This document shows positions 31,813 to 36,275 of a stretch of 36,275 nt of DNA, one piece after another. The stretch is taken from assembly GCA_015064245.1 (NCBI GenBank), contig SVSQ01000011.1, forward strand, positions 1 through 36,275, given 5' to 3'. Every line of letters starts with the position of its first letter. Positions within the stretch are counted from its first letter, which is position 1. Under the pieces are notes generated by a model that saw only the letters and a list, made by a program, of their open reading frames with translations, searched no databases and was not told the DNA's origin. The position numbers were made by a program, and so were the translations under genes. Source of the DNA: Oscillospiraceae bacterium. Lineage in GTDB: Bacteria; Bacillota; Clostridia; Oscillospirales; CAG-272.

Positions 31813-31945
31813 CCGTACTTTCTTTGAAAAGAAAGTAGGCAAAGAAACTTCATTTACACCGACACCGCGATGGCATCGATGTCAGAGAATATTTGGTAAT
31901 TTTCCTTCGAAAAAGTTGCATCCCCATTTCAATGAGAGCGTACAT
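31813..31945 (+). repeat. R1 repeat copy 7 (3' of the DUF4965 gene)
   Basis: It begins right after the stop codon with ACTTTCTTTGAAAAGAAAGT. Its left main arm CATTTACACCGACACC (31851-31866) equals copy 4, but the right arm (GGCATCGATGTCAGAG) is mutated, so this stem is partly broken. Confidence 0.78.
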
Positions 31946-32030
31946 TTTCTAACCCATATTATAAAATATACGCAAAACCGGTAGGGGTTGGCGCCTCGAC
32001 AACCCGTGTTAAAGATTTACAATAAACAAC

Positions 32031-32055
32031 AAAGGGCGGAACAAATCCGCCCTTT
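32031..32055. terminator. Bidirectional terminator hairpin between convergent genes
   Basis: AAAGGGCGGA (32031-32040) pairs perfectly with TCCGCCCTTT (32046-32055), with a 5-base loop. It is placed between the DUF4965 gene and the convergent oxidoreductase gene. Confidence 0.75.
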
Positions 32056-32059
32056 TGAT

Positions 32060-32174
32060 ATACTATAAAATTTCCGCAAATAAATTATTTGCCTGCAGGC
32101 GCTCGCCTGCCCGCCCTTTTGGTATGTTATAAATTCTATGCAATTAATTTATTTGCGTGCGAGTGCTCACTCGC
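32060..32174. repeat. Two tandem R4 units ending at the oxidoreductase stop codon
   Basis: Two similar units of about 60-65 bases each contain an ATAAA(A)TT stretch, ATTTATTTGC-like sequence and a mini-hairpin: GCAGGC-GCTC-GCCTGC (32095-32110) and GCGAGT-GCTC-ACTCGC (32159-32174). The second overlaps the last codons and stop of the minus-strand gene. Confidence 0.7.
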
Positions 32175-33213
32175 CAAAATCTACAGGTCTGCCCAGCTCT
32201 GCGGACTCGAAGCAAGCTTCCATAACTCTGAGAACTCTCTTGATCTGAGCGTGAGTTACGAGCTGTTCAGCCTCTCCGTCGATCGCCTTAACTACGTTAC
32301 GGTAGAAATCGTGAACGTCGGAAACGGGACGCTCGATCTCGTAGGTCTTGAGGGTAAGCTCGTCTCTGGGCGCCATAGTCTTCGTGATACCTGCCGCTGT
32401 CTGAACGGGAACGACGTCGCTCTCGTGCCAAGCCAGGCACTTACCGACCTGCGCGTTCTGACGCCAATCCTCGATCTTTGCCGTACCGTTCTTGCACTGC
32501 ATATAGAAGCGGGGCAGGGGCAGGAAGTTATAAGTTCCGACCTCGATATAAGCTGTTTTGCCGCCCTCGAAGTAGAGGTTAAGGCGGAAGCCGTCGTCGA
32601 CCTCGTCGGTGGTGATATTGGTGATGTCGCAGGAGACCTTTTTGATCTTATCGGGAATGAGCTGGAGCATCTGGTCGATGAGATGAACGCCCCAGTCGAG
32701 GATCATACCGCCGCCGTAGGGCTTATGGCATCTCCAGTCGGAGGGGATACCGCGGGAGCCGTGGATACGGCTTTCGATACGAATGACTTCGCCGATGTCA
32801 CCGTCCTCGATGATCTTCTTCATAGCGAGGAAGTCGACGTCCCAACGTCTGTTTTGATGAACTGTGAAGAGCTTACCGCTCTTTTTCTGAGCGTCCAGCA
32901 TTTTGTCAAGAGCCGCGACCGTCATCTCAACAGGCTTCTCGCAAATGACGTTCTTACCTGCCATCAGCGCTCTGCAGACGATATCGTTATGGACGTCGTT
33001 AGGGGTAGCGCAGACGATGATGTCGCACTTGGGATCGTTTATAGCGTCCTCGAAGGAAGCGTATGTATTTATACCTCTGGACTTAGCCAGCTCTATTTTT
33101 TTCTCATCTATGTCGTATATACCGAGCAGGGAGACAACGTCGCTGTTCAGCGCGTGGTTTGCGTGCCAACCGCCCTGTCCGCCGTATCCGATGATAGTTA
33201 CGTTCTTTTTCAT
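32167..33213 (-). CDS. Gfo/Idh/MocA-family oxidoreductase
   Basis: This 348-aa NAD(P)-dependent dehydrogenase has an N-terminal Rossmann fold (VTIIGYGGQGGWHAN), ATPNDVHNDI, and EKPVEM with the catalytic-site lysine. The C-terminal substrate domain contains DWGVHLIDQMLQL. The family acts on sugars or sugar derivatives; the substrate here is unknown. The open frame extends 24 codons upstream, but ATG 33213 is the start: AAAGGA is close upstream and the promoter (33257-33285) would lie inside the longer version. It is a single gene whose 3' end overlaps an R4 hairpin. Confidence 0.92.
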   Translation of the reverse strand: MKKNVTIIGYGGQGGWHANHALNSDVVSLLGIYDIDEKKIELAKSRGINTYASFEDAINDPKCDIIVCATPNDVHNDIVCRALMAGKNVICEKPVEMTVAALDKMLDAQKKSGKLFTVHQNRRWDVDFLAMKKIIEDGDIGEVIRIESRIHGSRGIPSDWRCHKPYGGGMILDWGVHLIDQMLQLIPDKIKKVSCDITNITTDEVDDGFRLNLYFEGGKTAYIEVGTYNFLPLPRFYMQCKNGTAKIEDWRQNAQVGKCLAWHESDVVPVQTAAGITKTMAPRDELTLKTYEIERPVSDVHDFYRNVVKAIDGEAEQLVTHAQIKRVLRVMEACFESAELGRPVDFGE

Positions 33214-33256
33214 AAGTATGTAATCCTTTCTTACCGTTAAGAAAACTGTTAATTCA

Positions 33257-33285
33257 ATGATAGCATTTATTTTCGCTTTTGTCAA
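33257..33285 (-). promoter_or_regulatory. Promoter of the oxidoreductase gene
   Basis: On the minus strand TTGACA (33285-33280), a 17-base spacer and TATCAT (33262-33257) lie about 44 bases upstream of the start codon. Confidence 0.78.
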
Positions 33286-33389
33286 TAGAGGGGAGGAAAA
33301 ATGTTATTTTTTTATTATTTTATTTTTGATTTGGGTTAAGACGGATATTTTGCTTAAAAATTATTTTTTAGATACATTCTCTTTTTGAT

Positions 33390-33593
33390 ATCCGCATCTT
33401 TCTTACTTTCTTTCGAGAAAGAAAGAAGAAAGACGCTCCAGAAAGAAGAAAGAAAGACCGTGGTAGGTTTTAAACGGCTCGCAGAAAATTCGCTCAAAAG
33501 CAGGAGCGAATTTTGGGTTGTAAAAAAGGATGCTTCTGCGGTCATTTCGACAAAAATGCTCGCCCATGCTTCGCATTTTCGGGTTATTTATTC
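33390..33593 (-). repeat. R2 repeat copy 5, minus orientation
   Basis: Read on the minus strand it has the same parts as copy 3 (CCCGAAAATGCGAAGC, GGGCGAGCATTTTTGT, variable stem AATTCGCTC / GAGCGAATT, ACCACGGTC, polypyrimidine tract). It forms a head-to-head pair with copy 6. Confidence 0.72.
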
Positions 33594-33620
33594 CGTTTTT
33601 TCGCATGATTTGATGCTACA

Positions 33621-33801
33621 GGTAGTTGCGGTAGCAACTCGGCAGTATTTCATGTACCCAAAATCCGAGCACACGGAGTGTGTTACGCGAGGATTTTCGT
33701 GGTGTGATTGCACCCGTTTCTTTCTTCTTTCTTTGAGCATTCGAAGAATGCATCTTTTCATTTCTTCTTTCTTCGGAAAGAAAGAGGAAAGAAATGAAGA
33801 A
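33621..33801 (+). repeat. R2-like repeat copy 6, plus orientation
   Basis: It starts with GTTGCGGTAGCAACTCGGCAG like copies 1 and 2. It then has a different variable stem (AAAATCC ... GGATTTT) and a changed tail (ACCCGTTTCTTTCTTC, TTTGAGCATTCGAAGAAT, hairpin CTTTCTTCGGAAAG). Part of the tail recurs after aroC. Confidence 0.7.
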
Positions 33802-33857
33802 CTAAACGAAAAAGAACTTTTATAGAAAAATTAAAAAATTTACTCAAAATAACCTTC

Positions 33858-33874
33858 TTGCGGTATGACCGCAA
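33858..33874 (+). repeat. Small hairpin in the pre-SRP intergenic region
   Basis: TTGCGGT / ACCGCAA with loop ATG. It lies where R4 hairpins stand after other R2 copies, preceded by the recurrent AATTTACTCAAA motif. The rest of 33880-34030 is AT-rich with nothing recognisable except a GTGAGC/GCTCAC palindrome near 33981. Confidence 0.5.
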
Positions 33875-34037
33875 AAATAATCTCCACACCTACATTCTAC
33901 TTCTTGCAGAATAAATTTTCACGCCAAATAACTCACAAAATATAGCCAAAATTCAACTTTTGAATAAAATCTAAGCGTGTGGTGAGCCGTGAGCTCACAT
34001 ATAAAAGAAAACTTTTTTTTAAGATTTCAAAAAACTA

Positions 34038-34066
34038 TTGCAAAACGTATAGTTTTTTGATATAAT
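34038..34066 (+). promoter_or_regulatory. Promoter of the SRP RNA gene
   Basis: TTGCAA (34038-34043), a 17-base spacer and TATAAT (34061-34066) predict a start near 34073, shortly before the SRP RNA 5' stem. Confidence 0.78.
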
Positions 34067-34087
34067 ATAACCGAAGACAAGATATAA

Positions 34088-34370
34088 AATAAGATCATAC
34101 CGGCCGGGGAGCTAGCGGTGCCCTGTAACCTACAATCCGCTACAGTAGGGGTGGTTTCCGATCCGAGGGCTAACCGTGTGTGGTCTGCGCCGTGTGTAAT
34201 CGTGATGACGAATGGGTCTTGTGCAATCAATGGCCCCGAACCATGTCAGGCGGGCGCACCGAGCAGCATTAAGAGGTATGTTTGATGTGCCACGAGGGTG
34301 CCTGTTCCGAGCGAGAGCCGCGGTTAACGCATATTCTGTTACGTTCAGAGTGAGGTGTATGATCTTATTT
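34088..34370 (+). ncRNA. ffs: Signal recognition particle RNA, large Bacillus type (scRNA/6S)
   Basis: The RNA scaffold of SRP, which pairs with Ffh to target membrane and secreted proteins. The Alu-domain signature is present (GGGGAGCTAGCGGTGCCCTG, then ACAATCCGCTAC). So is the S-domain helix 8 (GAACCATGTCAGG, GCACCGAGCAGCATTAAG, closing GCCACGAGGGTGC). The two ends pair perfectly over 13 bases (34088-34100 with 34357-34369), defining about 283 nt. A T7 run at about 34381-34387 follows and probably ends transcription. As in Bacillus, it precedes dnaX and ybaB. ORFs read through it are not genes. Confidence 0.94.
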
Positions 34371-34434
34371 TGTACCTTGTCTTTTTTTAGCGGAATTTTG
34401 TTTTGCGATCGGATGAAAGAGAGGTCTTGTAAAT

Positions 34435-36042
34435 ATGCATCAGGCGCTTTACCGTAAATGGCGTCCGAAGGACTTTGATTCTGTCTGCGGGCAGGAGCAT
34501 ATCACTTCGGTTCTTCGTTACGAGATAATCAATAACAGATACAGCCACGCGTATCTTTTCTGCGGTTCCCGCGGAACGGGTAAGACTACCTGCGCCAAGC
34601 TGCTTGCCAAGGCAGTCAACTGTCTTTCTCCCGAGAACGGAAGCCCCTGCGGTAAATGCGAGGCTTGTCTCGCCATAGAGAACGAGACCACCACCGACGT
34701 TATCGAGATGGACGCGGCTTCCAATACGGGCGTCGATTACATCAGAGACATCCGCGAGGCGGTGATGTACGCTCCGTCCATGCTGAAGAACAGAGTCTAT
34801 ATCATCGACGAGGTCCATATGCTGACTCAGAGCGCATTCAACGCTCTGCTAAAAACTCTGGAAGAGCCGCCGTCGCAGGTGGTATTCATTCTGGCGACCA
34901 CGGAACAGCAGAAGATCCCCGCCACCATACTTTCAAGATGTCAGAAATTCGAGTTCCGCAGAATATCCTCGGACGTAATAGCGCAGAGACTGCTTTATAT
35001 CTCCGAAAAAGAAGGTATAGTCACAGAGCCCGAGGCGGCGAAGGTCATCGCAAAGATGGCGCAGGGCGGTATGCGAGACGCTATCAGTCTGCTTGAGCTT
35101 TGCGCGGGCGACGGCAAGGAGATCACTCTGAAAGCCGTTCGCGCGGTTACGGGCGCGATGGGAAGAGAGCAGGCGGCGGAGGTCGCCGACGCTGTCAGTA
35201 AAAAAGACACGGACGCCCTGTTTGAAATAGTTGAAAAGGTGGTGTCATCTTCCAAGGAGATGACGGTTTTCTGGCAGGAGCTTACGGACTTCTACCGAGA
35301 CCTGCTGGTGTTCAAGACGGCGAAGGAGCCGGCAAAGTTCATAGACCTGACCTCAGACGAGGAGGAGATGCTTGGCGACCTTTCGGCAAGATTTTCGCCC
35401 GCGACCTTGCTCCGGCATTGTTCGCTTCTTGAAGAGACGTACGCGAATATGCTCCGCCCCGGAGCTTCAAAACGTCTTTGCGCGGAGCTGGCGTTCCTTA
35501 AAATGTGCGACGAAAAGCTGGATACCTTCCCCGAGGGGCTGACTGCAAGAGTTTCTGCCCTTGAAGAGAAGATAGCTCTTCTGTCTGCGGGAGCTGTGCC
35601 GATAGCCCAGACCGCTTCCGCGCCTGCGCCCAAGTCTTCCGCTTCCGCGTCGGCTAAAGCAGGGGAGACGGTGATGTATAAAAAGTCGGTCGAGGCTCCG
35701 AAGACCGAAACCGTTAAAGAGACGGTGAAAAGCGGACAGAAGAACGTACGCGAAGGGCTGAAGCCCGTAAGCTGGTGGATCGAAGCGGCTAAGAAGATAG
35801 GCGAGAAGGATCCGTCCATCGAGCCGTTCATGAAGCTGGCGAAGGGTTACGAGAACGGAAGCAAGGTCCTTATCCGCGCCGAGGGAAGCATGGCTGTGTT
35901 TATGCTGGATACGCCCGAGATGCGTTCCACGCTCGCGTCCCTTGCTACGTCCATATCGGGTAAGCCTCATACTCCCGACTGCTTTGAGTTCATCGAGGTC
36001 ACGGTCAAGAATGACGATCATCCGATTAACGATCTGGTGTGA
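34435..36042 (+). CDS. dnaX: DNA polymerase III subunits gamma/tau
   Basis: This 535-aa clamp-loader ATPase loads the beta clamp at the replication fork. Visible are the YRKWRPKDFDSVCGQEH start, Walker A GSRGTGKT (44-51), zinc-binding cysteines 63, 72, 75 and 78, Walker B DEVH (125-128) and the SRC sensor (167-169). An Ala/Ser-rich hinge (about 385-410) leads to a tau-like C-terminal part. GAGAGG precedes ATG 34435. The SRP RNA gene lies immediately upstream and ybaB 114 bases downstream, the classic Firmicutes cluster. No frameshift slippage run was noted. Confidence 0.96.
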   Translation: MHQALYRKWRPKDFDSVCGQEHITSVLRYEIINNRYSHAYLFCGSRGTGKTTCAKLLAKAVNCLSPENGSPCGKCEACLAIENETTTDVIEMDAASNTGVDYIRDIREAVMYAPSMLKNRVYIIDEVHMLTQSAFNALLKTLEEPPSQVVFILATTEQQKIPATILSRCQKFEFRRISSDVIAQRLLYISEKEGIVTEPEAAKVIAKMAQGGMRDAISLLELCAGDGKEITLKAVRAVTGAMGREQAAEVADAVSKKDTDALFEIVEKVVSSSKEMTVFWQELTDFYRDLLVFKTAKEPAKFIDLTSDEEEMLGDLSARFSPATLLRHCSLLEETYANMLRPGASKRLCAELAFLKMCDEKLDTFPEGLTARVSALEEKIALLSAGAVPIAQTASAPAPKSSASASAKAGETVMYKKSVEAPKTETVKETVKSGQKNVREGLKPVSWWIEAAKKIGEKDPSIEPFMKLAKGYENGSKVLIRAEGSMAVFMLDTPEMRSTLASLATSISGKPHTPDCFEFIEVTVKNDDHPINDLV

Positions 36043-36110
36043 TCAAATTAAGGCGAGAGGACAAAGGACCTCTGCTACGAAATGAAATAAATATATAAAA
36101 ATATTTGCCC

Positions 36111-36126
36111 GCGGGGGCTCACCCGC
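36111..36126 (+). repeat. R4 mini-hairpin in the ybaB leader
   Basis: Stem GCGGG / CCCGC with a GGCTCA inner part (loop GCTC). It is preceded by ATTTGCC as in other R4 copies and lies 15 bases before the AAAGGA site of ybaB. Confidence 0.65.
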
Positions 36127-36156
36127 AATCTCTAAACAGAGAAAGGAACATATATC

Positions 36157-36275
36157 ATGAAAGCAAGATTACCTAAGGAATACACAGCAGGTCCCTCAAG
36201 TATGCAGGGAATGCTCAAGCAGGCTCAGAAGATGCAGGAGCAGGCGGCTCAGCTTCAGGCAGAGCTTGAGGCGAG
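36157..36275 (+). CDS. ybaB: YbaB/EbfC-family nucleoid-associated protein, partial
   Basis: The first 39 codons are present; the gene runs off the window. After a short lead (MKARLPKEYTAGPSS) comes MQGMLKQAQKMQEQAAQLQAELEA, the typical first helix of YbaB/EbfC DNA-binding dimers. AAAGGA is at good distance. The position after dnaX predicts that recR follows beyond the window, as in other Firmicutes. Confidence 0.93.
   Translation, partial: MKARLPKEYTAGPSSMQGMLKQAQKMQEQAAQLQAELEA

Noticed and set aside
32089-33240. 383-aa plus-strand ORF opposite the oxidoreductase
   Set aside because: It is an antisense shadow. The minus strand has the Rossmann motif, the EKP motif, a promoter and a ribosome binding site.
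34027-34457. Short ORFs through the SRP RNA
   Set aside because: The region is a structured RNA gene with conserved Alu and S-domain sequences.
561-36126. CRISPR array as an explanation for the recurrent short repeats
   Set aside because: The copies are dispersed singly between genes, are long and structured, and lack regular spacers or cas genes.

Overview
The window is a stretch of chromosome from a low-to-medium GC Gram-positive bacterium, most likely a gut-type Clostridia member (Oscillospirales/Ruminococcaceae-like). This is inferred from gene content, strong AAAGGAG-type ribosome binding sites, TTGACA-17-TATAAT promoters, a large Bacillus-type SRP RNA directly upstream of dnaX-ybaB, and the style of the intergenic repeats. 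No species-level marker is visible.

Layout. 1-540: the tail of a DUF4368-type serine recombinase gene and a tiny hydrophobic-peptide gene whose promoter and leader are mirrored on the opposite strand. The latter has the architecture of a type I toxin-antitoxin locus, and this part is probably the end of an integrated mobile element. 541-1500: nagB. 1880-8201: an export-type operon (ABC ATPase, ABC-2 permease, GldG-like protein, DUF4340 protein, parvulin-like lipoprotein). 8218-9475: a small AT-rich island bounded by perfect inverted repeats, holding a broken REP-associated transposase and an unknown two-helix membrane protein. 9683-14068 (minus): a polysaccharide-deacetylase-like lipoprotein, a fused AroE-AroK enzyme and a CDF metal transporter. 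14329-15570: a CPA2-type antiporter. 15774-24588: housekeeping genes rbfA, aroC, miaA, yggS, sepF, ileS, lspA and an rluD-family gene. 25134-29406: metG, tatD, truB. 29794-31812: a DUF4965 (glutaminase A-like) protein. 32167-33213 (minus): a Gfo/Idh/MocA oxidoreductase. 34088-36275: SRP RNA, dnaX and the start of ybaB.

The most unusual aspect is the intergenic DNA. At least four families of short structured repeats fill most gaps. The R1 family (eight recognisable copies) always sits at the 3' end of a gene and in that gene's orientation. Its central hairpin keeps a 16-base arm while the arm sequence changes from copy to copy, so pairing rather than sequence seems to be conserved. R2 (polypyrimidine hairpin elements with variable stems) often follows R1. 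R4 is a mini-hairpin with a GCTC/GCTT loop and changing stems, several times placed just before a ribosome binding site. R5 is a long palindromic element. In aroC and the rluD-family gene, the last codons appear to be made of R1 sequence.

Functionally, aroE-aroK and aroC serve the shikimate pathway. ileS, metG, miaA, truB, the rluD-family gene and rbfA serve translation. SRP RNA, lspA and the parvulin lipoprotein serve protein export. dnaX-ybaB is the replication/recombination cluster.
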